Source of the DNA: Roseiarcus sp963781895
Lineage (GTDB): Bacteria > Pseudomonadota > Alphaproteobacteria > Rhizobiales > Beijerinckiaceae
Direction of reading: 5' to 3'
Assembly: GCA_963781895.1 (NCBI GenBank)
Contig: CAWAIM010000046.1
Location: 1-64,000, forward strand
Length of the DNA stretch: 64,000 nucleotides
In this document: positions 53,264 through 63,377 of the stretch, piece by piece
Position numbering within the stretch: position 1 is the first letter of the stretch
Layout: every line of letters starts with the position of its first letter
Made by a program: the position numbers and the translations under genes
The notes under the pieces: model-generated
What the model was told of the DNA's origin: nothing
The model's input: only the letters and a program-made list of their open reading frames with translations
Databases searched by the model: none

Positions 53264-53691
53264 ATGGACAATCTCGACGCCGCAATCGCCAAACTCAGAG
53301 CCGCCGCCGAGGCCGCGCAGCAGGCCGCCCAATCCGTGCATGGGTACAGCGACCAGCTTGCCGCCGCGGGCCATGCCGCCTCGGGCGGCTCCATCGATCC
53401 GTTCGTGTTCCGGCTGGCGATCTTCGCGCTTGCCGTGTTCGTCGGCTATTACGTCGTCTGGTCGGTGACGCCGGCGCTGCATACGCCGCTGATGTCCGAA
53501 ACCAACGCCATCTCGTCGGTCATCGTCGTCGGCGCGCTGTTGTCGGTCGGCGTCGCCGCGGTCGACAGCGGCTCGACCTTCGCGCGGTTGGTCGGCTTCA
53601 TCGCGCTCATTCTCGCCTCGGTGAACATCTTCGGCGGGTTCCTCGTCACCGAGCGCATGCTGGCGATGTACAAGAAGAAGGGCGGAAAGTC

Positions 53692-53695
<4 letters not shown>
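53264..53695 (+). CDS. pntAB: NAD(P) transhydrogenase subunit alpha part 2
   Basis: A 143-residue membrane subunit: an Ala/Gln-rich N-terminus and three to four helices (RLAIFALAVFVGYYVVWSVT; SSVIVVGALLSVGVAAVDSG; GFIALILASVNIFGGFLVTE). It ends MYKKKGGKS and overlaps the pntB start by 4 nt (GTGA). Forms the proton channel with PntB. Confidence 0.93.
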
Positions 53696-55094
<1,399 letters not shown>

Positions 55095-55429
55095 GGCTTC
55101 GGAGCCGGTCGCGCATTGTCTCGCGCCATCGACCGGCAGGATCTCCCGGCGCCCTGCGCTTTTGTCAGCGGCGAAGGTTTTTCAAAGCGTTAGGCGCCAG
55201 AATCGGCAACTTCGCAACGCCCGAGCCGATCGATCGTGGTCATGCCCGCTTTCGCGGGGACGCCAATGGTCGATGGCTCAATCCGTCGCCCGAATTCGCC
55301 CCGGCTTGGGATTTGCGGCCGTTTCTCAAACTCCTTGGCCCGTTCTTTTGAGTTCCGCTAAGGGGCTGGCGCCTTTTTGGGTCGCGGATTGCGTCTTTTC
55401 AATCGCTTGCGGCGCCATTCGGCGCCGAT
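55095..55429. other. Intergenic region after pntB, with REP-like palindrome
   Basis: About 335 bp. ATGCCCGC-TTTC-GCGGGG at about 55242-55260 is an alphaproteobacterial palindromic-repeat-type hairpin. No gene seen. Confidence 0.5.
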
Positions 55430-55779
55430 TCGTCGACCGCGTGGCCTTCGCGAGACCCGTGAGCTGCGCTTAAGCCCCCGGATCATCCCCCAAAGACGGG
55501 GACGAGGACCGGGAGCCGGACTGGGCTTTGCTCAAGACGTCCCGGCATGGGCGGCCGCGCGGAACCGATTCCGGTTTCGATCCGAGCGGACGAGGCGCCA
55601 GCCCCAAATCCATGCCGAGAGCTTAAGACTTTGTGCCCCTCGCCGTTGTTCAGCGTGTCAACCCGCCCGCGTGAAGGCTAAAGGCGGCCGCTGCCCTCGG
55701 CGCCACAGGCGCGCCTCGATCCAGCGACGAGGGAGACCATAGCACGCTTTCTGATTTTCTCAAAGCGATTGTCGAAAAA
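55430..55779. repeat. Long dispersed repeat, copy A2
   Basis: Matches 1-343 in the same orientation with scattered differences and small indels. It carries no conserved coding frame common to both copies. It runs directly into the short repeat B1. The 64-kb window thus has the same repeat near both ends, with the RAYT element beside copy A1. Confidence 0.8.
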
Positions 55780-55853
55780 ACAAAAAGGCCGCGCCCCAAC
55801 CGCCCGGCCGGGCGCGTCCCTCAATTGACGTGTCTCACCCGAGGGGCGCAGTC
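55767..55853. repeat. Short dispersed repeat, copy B1
   Basis: GATTGTCG, ACAAAAAGGCCGCGCCCCAA and GTGTCTCACCCGAGGGGCGC recur at 57998-58086. The unit holds the perfect 14-bp palindrome CGCCCGGCCGGGCG; copy B2 has one difference beside it. Confidence 0.8.
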
Positions 55854-55923
55854 CAACCTGACGAAAAGGGAATTGAGGTCATGTCACCGCAGTTCCAAGT
55901 AATTGCGCTTATCGAACAAGGGG

Positions 55924-55952
55924 TTGACTTGCTGTTTGAGATTAAATAAATT
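55924..55952 (+). promoter_or_regulatory. Sigma-70-like promoter upstream of truncated secreted ORF
   Basis: TTGACT (55924-55929) and TAAATT (55947-55952) are 17 bp apart in an AT-rich stretch. It points toward the short ORF at 56049. Confidence 0.5.
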
Positions 55953-56048
55953 CTTAATTTCCTTTAGGGGAAGCCGTATGCGTTGCGAGCGAAGGCGTGA
56001 TCTCTTGTGTCAGAAGGGGAATGGCTAAAAAAGAGGCGGAGGCGTGTG

Positions 56049-56144
56049 ATGCGAAAGCTGCTTTTCCGGGCGACGATTCTCGCCGCGATAGGTGTTGCAA
56101 GCTTTGGAGCGCAGGCGGGAACCGCGCCGGTCCTCGCGGACTGA
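56049..56144 (+). CDS. Short signal-peptide ORF, probable remnant of a secreted-protein gene
   Basis: ATG at 56049 is preceded by GGAGG (56038-56042) at ideal spacing. The 31-residue product, MRKLLFRATILAAIGVASFG plus AQAGTAPVLAD, is a textbook signal peptide ending at a stop codon right after the likely cleavage site. Either a very short exported peptide or, more likely, a gene truncated or frameshifted just after the leader. A promoter-like TTGACT-N17-TAAATT lies about 100 bp upstream. Confidence 0.45.
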   Translation: MRKLLFRATILAAIGVASFGAQAGTAPVLAD

Positions 56145-56463
56145 AAGGGTCCTTCGTCCAATCGATCCGATCGAGCAGGAGAAGGGCGACTTCAGGCGTG
56201 ATCTCCATCACAGCGGCGGTTTAGCGAACGTGCATTGCATAGGTTCGCCAGCGGCCGTCCGCCGCGCCTTTACCGAGCGTGAGAAATTTGAGTTCCGGCG
56301 ACAGTGCAATTTAGCGTAGAAACGGCGGTTGGAACGTCTAAGATACGCATAACATATTGAATTATAACGTTTTTGCGCCAAGTTTTGCGAATGCTGAGCA
56401 GTTGGCGCCGTCTCGACAATTTCGATTGGTTACGTGTCAACTGCCGTTTCTAGGTCTACTTGC
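56145..56463. other. Intergenic region with RAYT-type motif
   Basis: About 320 bp. GAGTTCCGGCGACAGTGCAA at 56290-56309 resembles the RAYT inverted-repeat core. The rest is AT-rich near 56340-56380. No gene seen. Confidence 0.45.
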
Positions 56464-56486
56464 GACCGCGTCATCGCCGTAGTTCA
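56464..56486 (+). repeat. 23-bp direct repeat, left copy
   Basis: GACCGCGTCATCGCCGTAGT followed by TCA is identical to 57151-57173. In both places it is followed after 4-7 nt by CTGTCACC-N-TAAC, the RAYT-type core. The two copies flank the exported-protein gene at 56584. Confidence 0.85.
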
Positions 56487-56583
56487 GGCGCTGTCACCTT
56501 AACTCCCGCCCCATCACCGTAATGTGCCGTAGTAGCGTATGCGTGACGTGCGTATTCAACCAACAGGCGCGAGGGAGAATCAT

Positions 56584-57060
56584 ATGAAGTATCTTTTGAG
56601 CGGGGCAGCGTTGTTGGTGCTGGCGGCTGCAGGGCCAGCGTGGGCAAACAACGTCTTCGATTGTCAGGACGTCGGGATGTCGGCGCCCGAGCCCATCGGC
56701 GATCAGGAGGGCCACGCGATGATCGTGGACACCTTCAGCTGTCGCCTGACGTCCGGACCCATGGCGGGCGGCCTCCTGACCGGCATGGTCGCCTGGGAGA
56801 TGAACAAGGGCGTGGGCACCCTGATCTCGGGCACGGGCACGATCCGCAAGCCGGGATCGCTGGTCATCTACAAGGATACGGAGGGCACGCTCAAGCTCAT
56901 CGTGGACGACAAGGGACAGGTGACTGGCTTCACGGGCGCCGGGGCGGCCGACTGGGTGTTCGCCTCGGGCGACGCCGCTCCCCTGAAGGGGAAGGTGTTG
57001 CCTTGGACCGCCAAGGCCACGGGACCGGGAACGTTCGCCGTCGAGGAGAAGACTGACTAG
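56584..57060 (+). CDS. Exported protein of unknown function
   Basis: A 158-residue protein with a clear signal peptide (MKYLLSGAALLVLAAAGPAW, cleavage after AWA) and a mature part with two Cys (FDCQDVG, TFSCRLTSG). It is rich in Gly/Thr beta-type segments (GTGTIRKPGSLVIYKDTEGT). The start follows GAGGGAGAA. No family recognised. It is bracketed by the 23-bp direct repeats and RAYT-type motifs, suggesting the gene moved or was acquired with them. Confidence 0.65.
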   Translation: MKYLLSGAALLVLAAAGPAWANNVFDCQDVGMSAPEPIGDQEGHAMIVDTFSCRLTSGPMAGGLLTGMVAWEMNKGVGTLISGTGTIRKPGSLVIYKDTEGTLKLIVDDKGQVTGFTGAGAADWVFASGDAAPLKGKVLPWTAKATGPGTFAVEEKTD

Positions 57061-57122
57061 CCCAGCGAAATACCATGCCGCCTGCAAATGAAGATGGGCG
57101 GCATGGGACACAAGGAAAGCAG

Positions 57123-57150
57123 AGTTCCGGTGACAGCGCAATTTACTTAG
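57123..57150. repeat. RAYT-type motif between exported-protein genes
   Basis: GAGTTCCGGTGACAGCGCAA then TTTACTTA resembles the RAYT inverted repeat core (GAGTTACGGTGACACTTTAC) with an insertion. Related units follow at 57176-57189 (CTGTCACCCTAACC) and 57196-57208. Confidence 0.6.
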
Positions 57151-57173
57151 GACCGCGTCATCGCCGTAGTTCA
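57151..57173 (+). repeat. 23-bp direct repeat, right copy
   Basis: Identical to 56464-56486, in the same orientation, 665 bp apart. The following bases also match the CTGTCACC motif. Confidence 0.85.
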
Positions 57174-57254
57174 CTGCCCTGTCACCCTAACCCTTGCACT
57201 GCCACCGTAACCCTCAGCCTAACAACATTCGTGTCAAACCTGATGGAGGAGCAG

Positions 57255-57905
57255 ATGACTGAGGTCATTCGAGACAGCGTAACGCCGCGTCGGAGCTTCC
57301 TCGGCCGAGTTGGAGGAGCAGCTGTGCTCGCGTTCGGAGCGCTATCGTCGCGGCAGTCACAGGCACAGGCGCCGGCTGCGCCATCCGATGGAGCGGATTG
57401 GCCGGGGCCCCTCAAGGGGCGCCATCGCCAGGTCGTCGACGCCTATGACGCCAATGCCGGCTTTCCGCTCGCGTTCGCCCTTACGTTTCTCATGCCCAAT
57501 GAATCTGCGAGCGCGGTCGTCGTCCTTCGCCACGGCGCCTTCCCTATCGCGCTCGGCGACGCCATGTGGCAGAAATACAAGATCGGCGAAGCATTTAAGA
57601 TCATCGATCCAGAGACCAAGACCGCGGCCCAGAAAAATCCCTTCTTGCGGCCGAAGGCCGGCGTGCTTGTCACTGATGAGATGGCGCTCGACCGCCTCCT
57701 TGCGCGCGGCGTCATCTTCGGCGCCTGCAATATGGCGCTGATCGTGCAGAGCCAGATGCTTGCCGGGGGAGCCGGCGTCAGCGCCGACGAGGCTGCAAAG
57801 GAATGGGCCGCCAACATCGTCCCTGGCGTCACCCTCATCCCTTCGGGGACCTGGGGTGTCAATCGGGCGCAGGAAGCGGGTTGTACCTACTGCGCCGGCG
57901 GATGA
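57255..57905 (+). CDS. Tat-exported DsrE-like protein
   Basis: A 216-residue protein with a twin-arginine leader (PRRSFLGRVGGAAVLAFGAL, about 10-29). The mature part looks like a DsrE/DsrF-fold domain: VVDAYDANAGFPLAFALTFL, AVVVLRHGAFPIALGDAMWQ, a Cys in GACNMALIVQSQML, and IVPGVTLIPSGTWGVNRAQE with a terminal GCTYCAGG. DsrE-type proteins handle sulfur transfer, but the role here is unknown; the C-terminal CTYC pair could be a thiol site. ATG at 57255 has a good ribosome-binding site (GGAGGAG). Confidence 0.65.
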   Translation: MTEVIRDSVTPRRSFLGRVGGAAVLAFGALSSRQSQAQAPAAPSDGADWPGPLKGRHRQVVDAYDANAGFPLAFALTFLMPNESASAVVVLRHGAFPIALGDAMWQKYKIGEAFKIIDPETKTAAQKNPFLRPKAGVLVTDEMALDRLLARGVIFGACNMALIVQSQMLAGGAGVSADEAAKEWAANIVPGVTLIPSGTWGVNRAQEAGCTYCAGG

Positions 57906-57997
57906 TCTTCACGGCGCTGTCATTTGTCCGTCGATTTCATTCAAGTCGCGCGCTCCGACCTCGAACCTCTGTAATCCGAATCCCGGAACCGCAAGGA

Positions 57998-58086
57998 GAT
58001 TGTCGAGAAAAACAAAAAGGCCGCGCCCCAACCTCCCGGCCGGGCGCGTCTCTCAATCGACGTGTCTCACCCGAGGGGCGCAGTCC
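57998..58086. repeat. Short dispersed repeat, copy B2
   Basis: Matches 55767-55853 over about 85 bp in the same orientation. It lies between the DsrE-like gene and the FkbM remnant. Confidence 0.8.
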
Positions 58087-58139
58087 ATTCATGTCACCGT
58101 CATACCCACCGTCATACCGATGCAAAACCGATGTGGCGC

Positions 58140-58888
58140 TCACGTCCGTCTGACAAAGAAGGTCGTCTCTCCGTGTTGCGTACGGGTAAAGTCTCGCAAC
58201 GCAGGTTCCACGGTTTCGGCGCATCCCGGCCTGAACCGGTCGTGCAACTCGATCATCACGCACCGGGCTCCCGACAACCATTCCGTTTCTTCGAAGACTT
58301 CCTTCTCGGCGCCCTCGATATCGCATTTTGGCCAAGTCAATTCTGGGAATATTCATCTCCCGCATGAGCGTCGCCATGGTAATCGCCCGAACCGATGCGC
58401 CTGGCCACTCGCGGGTTACGAACGCCCACTCCCCGTCGGCGCCGGAGCTTGGATCGGGCAAGCTCAACGCTGATGCGCCCATCACGATTCCAGAGGGCCG
58501 CGTGAATGGCGAGTGATCGAGGGATACGCCTGCGTGTTTTTCACGAGCATGGCAAAATTCGAGGCCTCCGCCTCCACGGCGAAGATTTTCGCGCCGGGGT
58601 ACCTGTTCGCGAAATAGATCGAGGTCACGCCAATATTGGCGCCGGCGTCAACGATTGTCTCAGGGGACGAACGACGGGTCGAACGCATACTCGCCGCGCA
58701 AAAGAACACCCGCATGACTTCGTGATCGGCGGAGCGACATCCGGAGGCGTACCGGACTTTGGACTCCCGGGGATAGCAGTTGATTTCTTTCGAAGCCCGC
58801 GAAGAGGTGATATGCGGAAATCGCGAAGGTACAGCTCTAACCACCAGGGTCTGTGGTATACTGGCTGCAGACGTTCCGGTATACTCAT
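58140..58888 (-). pseudogene. Decayed FkbM family methyltransferase
   Basis: Minus-strand fragments in three frames together cover an FkbM SAM-methyltransferase: INCYPRESKVRYASG and HEVMRVF, then EYAFDPSFVP, then ETIVDAGANIGVTSIYFANR (SAM motif I), then WAFVTREWPGASVRAITMAT and MNIPRIDLAK, and finally CDIEGAEKEVFEETEWLSGA to the stop at 58140. At least four shifts are needed, at about 58685, 58655, 58490 and 58340. With so many in 750 bp and repeats on both sides, true decay is likely, unlike the single shifts elsewhere. Confidence 0.75.
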
Positions 58889-59329
58889 ATGAAATTCTTT
58901 GATAAAATTTGTTGAACAATGGACGACCGTCGGAACGATCGAACTCTGTCAACTTCGAAGCGAGGTTGTCGGTTGAGGAAGGGCGCGGTGACGTTGACGG
59001 CTCGAGGGCGAAGTGGCTCCGTTTCCGATTCCACGCCGTCAAACTGGACATGCGGGTTCCGGTGACAGTGCGCTCAATCGTGCTGGGTCGGGCGCCTTTT
59101 CGGGCTCTCGAGAGCTGCTCTCGTACTTAGCCGACCGCGCCGGTCGGTGCGGAGGCTTACGTGATGGGACTCGCCCACCGTTTATCAAGCCGGTTTTTGA
59201 GCGGCTGAGGATGGGTTGAAGGCGGCGCCGGATTTGGGCATGGCGCAGGCGACGTCGAGGAGGCGGTCGGCGACCGGGCGCAGGGCTCGGCCGCGGCTAT
59301 GACCTCGGGCGACGCGGCTCGGAGCTTCC
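58889..59329. other. Intergenic region upstream of FkbM remnant
   Basis: About 440 bp without a supported gene. GGTTCCGGTGACAGTGCGCT at 59054-59073 is another RAYT-type motif. Confidence 0.45.
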
Positions 59330-59965
59330 TCACACCTTCGGAACCGCCATGCCGCGCTTGACCGCCTCGCGCCCGCCGACCGCGGTCAGCCAGCGCTGAA
59401 CCGCCGGCGCCGCCTCGATGGTCGGGCCAAGAATCGGCTCGAGGAAGGTCGCCGCCGCGAACATCCACGGATAGGCGGCGATGTCGGCGATCGAGTAGTC
59501 GGCGCCCGCCAGATATTCGCTCTGCTGGAGGCGCCGGTCGATGACGCCGATCAGGCGCTTGCCCTCGTCGGTGAAGCGCGCGATCGCCAGCGGCGCCTTT
59601 TCCGTCGAGCGGATGGCGAAGAAGCCGAGCTGGCCGAAAAACGGCCCGATGCCGCCGATCTGCCAGCTCAGCCATTCCAGCGCCCGGTAGCGCTCCGCGC
59701 CCCTGGCGGCGAGCAGCCGCCCGGTCTTTTCGGCCAGATAGATGAGGATCGCCCCGCTCTCGAACAGCGACAGCGGGCCGCCGGGACCGTCGGTGTCGAT
59801 GATCGCCGGAATCTTGTTGTTGGGCGAGATCTTGAGATAGGCGGGATCGAACTGCTCGTTCTTGCCGATGTGGACCGGATGGACGTTGTAAGGCAGGCCC
59901 AGCTCCTCGAGCATGATCGGGACCTTGCGTCCGTTCGGGGTCGTCCAGGTGTAAAGCTCGATCAT
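59330..59965 (-). CDS. Glutathione S-transferase family protein, YfcG/Nu-class-like
   Basis: A 211-residue thioredoxin-fold enzyme. MIELYTWTTPNGRKVPIMLE is the YfcG-type N-terminus, which lacks the usual catalytic Ser/Tyr/Cys and instead has the Thr-Thr-Pro-Asn segment. PNNKIPAIIDTDGPGG holds the cis-Pro, and FESGAILIYLAEKTG the Glu-Ser pair that binds glutathione. The C-terminal helical domain has YSIADIAAYPWMF. Nu-class members act as disulfide-bond reductases. Divergent from the MATE gene. Confidence 0.9.
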   Translation of the reverse strand: MIELYTWTTPNGRKVPIMLEELGLPYNVHPVHIGKNEQFDPAYLKISPNNKIPAIIDTDGPGGPLSLFESGAILIYLAEKTGRLLAARGAERYRALEWLSWQIGGIGPFFGQLGFFAIRSTEKAPLAIARFTDEGKRLIGVIDRRLQQSEYLAGADYSIADIAAYPWMFAAATFLEPILGPTIEAAPAVQRWLTAVGGREAVKRGMAVPKV

Positions 59966-60106
59966 GCCTCGGTCCTCTTTCCTGCGCTGTCGGTGATCGC
60001 GATGCAGGCGGCGCGGGCCGGATTAACACGGCGCGGTCAACATTGCCGCCGGCTTGCATATCCGCTATGCACCGCCCCCTTTGCCTTCCCTCAGGTCCCG
60101 CCTTCC

Positions 60107-61540
60107 ATGTCGGCCGCGCCGCAACCCGCCCGAGCTCCAGCCGCCGACCGCTGGCTCAAGCGCGAGCTGGCCGCGACCTTCGCGCTGAGCTGGCCGCTGG
60201 TTCTCGCCAATGTCGCGGTCAACGCGATGACGGCGACCGACTTCATGATGCTGGGCTGGCTGTCGCCGCGCGCGCTCGCCGCCGGCGCGCTCGGCTTCAA
60301 TCTCTATACGCCGCCGATGCTGCTCGGCATCGGCGTGGTCGCGGCCCTGTCGCCGATCGCGGCGTCCAGGCTCGGCGCCGGGGAAAGCGCCGAGGGCGTG
60401 CGGCGCGCGACGCATCAGGCGTTCCTGTCCGCGCTGATGATCGCGGCGGTCGCCTGGATCGTCCTGTCGCAGACCACGCCGATCCTCATCGCCATCGGCG
60501 AGGCGCCCGATCTCGCCCGCGACGCGGGCGTCTATATGCGCGGCTTTCAATGGGGCCTCGCGCCGAGCCTGCTGTTCTTCGCCGGCCGTTCGGTGTTCGC
60601 GGCGCTCGAGCGTCCGCGGCCGACGCTGGTCGCCGGCCTCGTCGCCGTCGTCTTCAACGCCGCGGCCAATTATGCGCTGATCTTCGGCAAGCTCGGAATG
60701 CCGGCGCTCGGGATCATCGGCTCGGGCCTCGCGACCACGCTGTCGCAGGCGCTGATGCTCGCGGTCCTCATCGCCGCCTCGCTGATCGACCCGCGCATGC
60801 GGCCATTGCGCCTGTTCGCGCTGCCGTGGCCGCCGGCCGGACGCGAACTGGCGGCGCTGTGGCGGCTCGGCCTGCCGATCGGGGCGACGATCGTCGCCGA
60901 GGTCGGCGTGTTCTCGGCCGCGACGCTGGTGATGGGGCTGATCAGCCGCGAGGCCCTCGAAGCGCATGCGGTCGCGCTGCAGATCGCCTCTCTGGCCTTC
61001 ATGGTGCCGCTGGGGCTCGGCCAGGCGGCGACCGTCAGGGTCGGTCACGCCTATGGCGCGCGCGACCCGAGCGCCATTTCACGCGCGGGCTGGTGCGCGT
61101 TCGGCCTGACCGTCGCCTTCGCCGTCCTCTCGGCGACGACCATGATCGCGGCGCCCCGGCTGTTGATCGCGCCCTTCATCGACGTCGACGCGCCGGCCAA
61201 CGCGGGCGCCGTCCGGCTCGCCTATGCGTTCCTGTTTGTCGCCGCGATCTTCCAGATCTTCGACGCCAGCCAGGCGACGCTCGCCAACATGCTGCGCGGC
61301 CTGCACGATTCCCGCTGGCCGCTGGTCATCGCGCTTCTGGGCTACTGGGCGATCGGCGCGCCGGTCGGCGTGGCGCTGGCGTTCGCGACCCCGCTCGGCG
61401 GCGTCGGCGTCTGGATCGGCCTCGCCATCGGCCTCGCGGTCGTCGCCGTCCTCCTGATGGCGCGCTGGCTCGGCAAGGAGCGGCGCGGTTTCCTCGCGCG
61501 CGCGCCCCGTCAGGGCGCCGCGGCGTTTGACGCGCGATAG
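60107..61540 (+). CDS. MATE family multidrug efflux protein, NorM-like
   Basis: A 477-residue, 12-helix cation-coupled exporter. WPLVLANVAVNAMTATDFMM (helix 1), GIGVVAALSPIAASRLGAGE, FFAGRSVFAALERPRPTLVA, and SLAFMVPLGLGQAATVRVGH (second half repeat) are MatE landmarks. The ATG at 60107 is the first Met before the family start; upstream in-frame sequence overlaps the divergent GST gene. Exports cationic drugs or metabolites; substrate unknown. Confidence 0.9.
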   Translation: MSAAPQPARAPAADRWLKRELAATFALSWPLVLANVAVNAMTATDFMMLGWLSPRALAAGALGFNLYTPPMLLGIGVVAALSPIAASRLGAGESAEGVRRATHQAFLSALMIAAVAWIVLSQTTPILIAIGEAPDLARDAGVYMRGFQWGLAPSLLFFAGRSVFAALERPRPTLVAGLVAVVFNAAANYALIFGKLGMPALGIIGSGLATTLSQALMLAVLIAASLIDPRMRPLRLFALPWPPAGRELAALWRLGLPIGATIVAEVGVFSAATLVMGLISREALEAHAVALQIASLAFMVPLGLGQAATVRVGHAYGARDPSAISRAGWCAFGLTVAFAVLSATTMIAAPRLLIAPFIDVDAPANAGAVRLAYAFLFVAAIFQIFDASQATLANMLRGLHDSRWPLVIALLGYWAIGAPVGVALAFATPLGGVGVWIGLAIGLAVVAVLLMARWLGKERRGFLARAPRQGAAAFDAR

Positions 61541-61615
61541 CGCCTCGAACGACAATGACCCGCCGCGCCGACAACAATCGGGGCGGCCTGATCAACACGC
61601 CTGGATGCTTCCGTC

Positions 61616-62612
61616 ATGCCCCAACCCGCTGAACCCATCGTCATCGACGTCGACACCGGGATCGACGACGCGCTGGCGCTCCTATACGTCTGCGCGCACG
61701 GGCAGGCGGAAATCCTCGGCGTTTCCACCGTCGTCGGCAATGTCGAATTGTCGGCTGCGACCCGCAACACAAGGGCGGTTCTCGCCCTCGCCGGGCGCGC
61801 CGACATTCCGGTGTGGCCCGGCGCCGGAGCCGCCGCTCTCCAACCCGGTGAGCGACGCGAGCGAGGTCCACGGCAGGAGCGGCCTCGGCTATGCGGTCCT
61901 GCCGGAGCCGCCCGAACCCGCGCATCGCGTCCATGCGGTCGACGCCATCATCGCCGCCGCCCACGCCCATGCCGGGCGCCTCCTCCTCGTCGCCACCGGG
62001 CCGCTGACCAACATCGCGCTCGCGGTCATGCGCGAGCCCGAACTGCCGCGTCTGCTCAAGCGGTTCGTCATCATGGGCGGCGCCTTCAGCGAGCCGGGAA
62101 ACGTGACGCCGAGCGCGGAGTTCAACATCTGGCACGATCCCGACGCCGCGCGCATCGTCTTTCACGCCTTCGGCGGCGTCGGCGGAACGCCGGTGGTCGC
62201 GGTCGGCCTCGACGTGACGCGCAAGACGATCATCGACGAAAGCGACGTCGCCGCGCTCGCCGCGCGCTGCGCCGGCAAGCCGCTGGGGCCGGCGCTGACC
62301 CGCTTCATCGAGGATTCCTCGCGCCGCTATTTCGAGCTGATGGAGAAATGGCACGGGCGGCGTTTCGTCACCATGCACGACCCGCTGGCGCTCGCCGCCG
62401 CGCTCGATCCGACGCTGATCGAAACGCGCCGCGCCACCGTCGACGTCGAGACCGCGGGGCGGCTCGCGACCGGAGCGACGATCGCCGACTGGCGCGGCCA
62501 GTGGGGACGCCTGCCCAACACCGAAGTCGCGGTCGCCGTCGACGCGGAGCGGTTCCGCCGCATGTTCTTCGAGGCGATGGTCCGGCTGGCCGAGGGGCCG
62601 GCGAAGCGATAG
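61616..62612 (+). CDS. Inosine-uridine-preferring nucleoside hydrolase family protein (frameshift near 61828)
   Basis: About 331 residues when restored. The Ca-binding DVDTGIDDALAL motif is at about 11-22 and VVGNVELSAATRNTRAVLAL follows. Near 61823-61832 the frame shifts and resumes as PLSNPVSDASEVHGRSGLGY, through LVATGPLTNIALAV, FVIMGGAFSEPGNVTPSAEF and NIWHDPDAARIVF, to the stop at 62612. It hydrolyses the N-glycosidic bond of purine or pyrimidine nucleosides for salvage. Convergent with the sugar isomerase gene. Confidence 0.85.
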
Positions 62613-62623
62613 GCCGTCGCGGC

Positions 62624-63308
62624 CTATTGTTTGAGCCGCTCGTAGTCCCTGACCGTCACGTAGCGCGCCGGGGCGTCCTCCTCGATCGGGCGCGGCGGGG
62701 CGAGCGGCGGGACGAAGTAGTTGTCGGCGCGGTCGTCGTTGACCAGCGACACTTCGCCCGCAATGGCCGTCCCGCCTTCGGCCCAGAAGGCGTGCGCGAC
62801 AAAGGGTTCGAGGGTCAGGCTTTCGCCCGGCTCGAGCCGCACCCGGTCGCCGGCCGCGAGCTCCAGCATGGCGACGTCCTTGAGCGCGCGAAATCGATCC
62901 TTCAGCGGCGCGCCGTTCCGGTCGACCTTGAACAGTTCGACGACGAAGCGTGGCGCCGCCGCGGTTGACGATGTCCTCGGTCTTGACGACGTGATAGTGA
63001 TGCGGCGCGCGCTGCCCGTCCTGGCACATGATCGCCTTCTCGGCGTAGAGCCGCCCGCCCTTGGCCTCGAGCGCCCGCCAGTCGCCCATCCGCAAGGTGA
63101 ACAGGGTCAAGCCTTCGGCGGCGAAGGCCTCCGGCTTGAATTCGACCACGTTCCATCCCATGCCGCGCGCGGCGATCAGGTCGGCGGCGTCAGGGTTGGC
63201 GGAAAAATCCGGCCGTCCCCACAGCGCGAACGGCGGCAGCTTGACGCCGTGGCGGTCGCACAGCGTCAGCATCGCGTCGATGCGGCCGTCGATGAACGAG
63301 CGCTTCAT
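62624..63308 (-). CDS. D-lyxose/D-mannose ketol-isomerase family protein (frameshift near 62950)
   Basis: A cupin-fold sugar isomerase of about 228 residues when restored. The N-terminal half (MKRSFIDGRIDAMLTLCDRH ... RPDFSANPDAADLIAARGMG ... AEKAIMCQDGQRAPHHYHVV) carries the metal-binding His pair and Glu in KTEDIVNRGG. After a shift near 62945-62953 it continues FVVELFKVDRNGAPLKDRFR, then EPFVAHAFWAEGG with the last metal His, ending YERLKQ at 62624. Substrate not certain. It lies downstream of ppa on the same strand. Confidence 0.82.
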
Positions 63309-63377
63309 CGGCTTAAATCCCCCAGCCGTCGGCTGTCCGCCATGCGGCGTCCTCCCTTGGCGCCCGGCGGCGCCGGC

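Noticed and set aside
52301..53482. 393-codon minus-strand open frame over pntAA
   Set aside because: Opposite strand is an unmistakable transhydrogenase; this product is Arg/Asp/His-rich and motif-free.
55430..55779. Repeat A2 as a protein-coding gene
   Set aside because: Reading frames differ between copies A1 and A2 and indels are not multiples of three.
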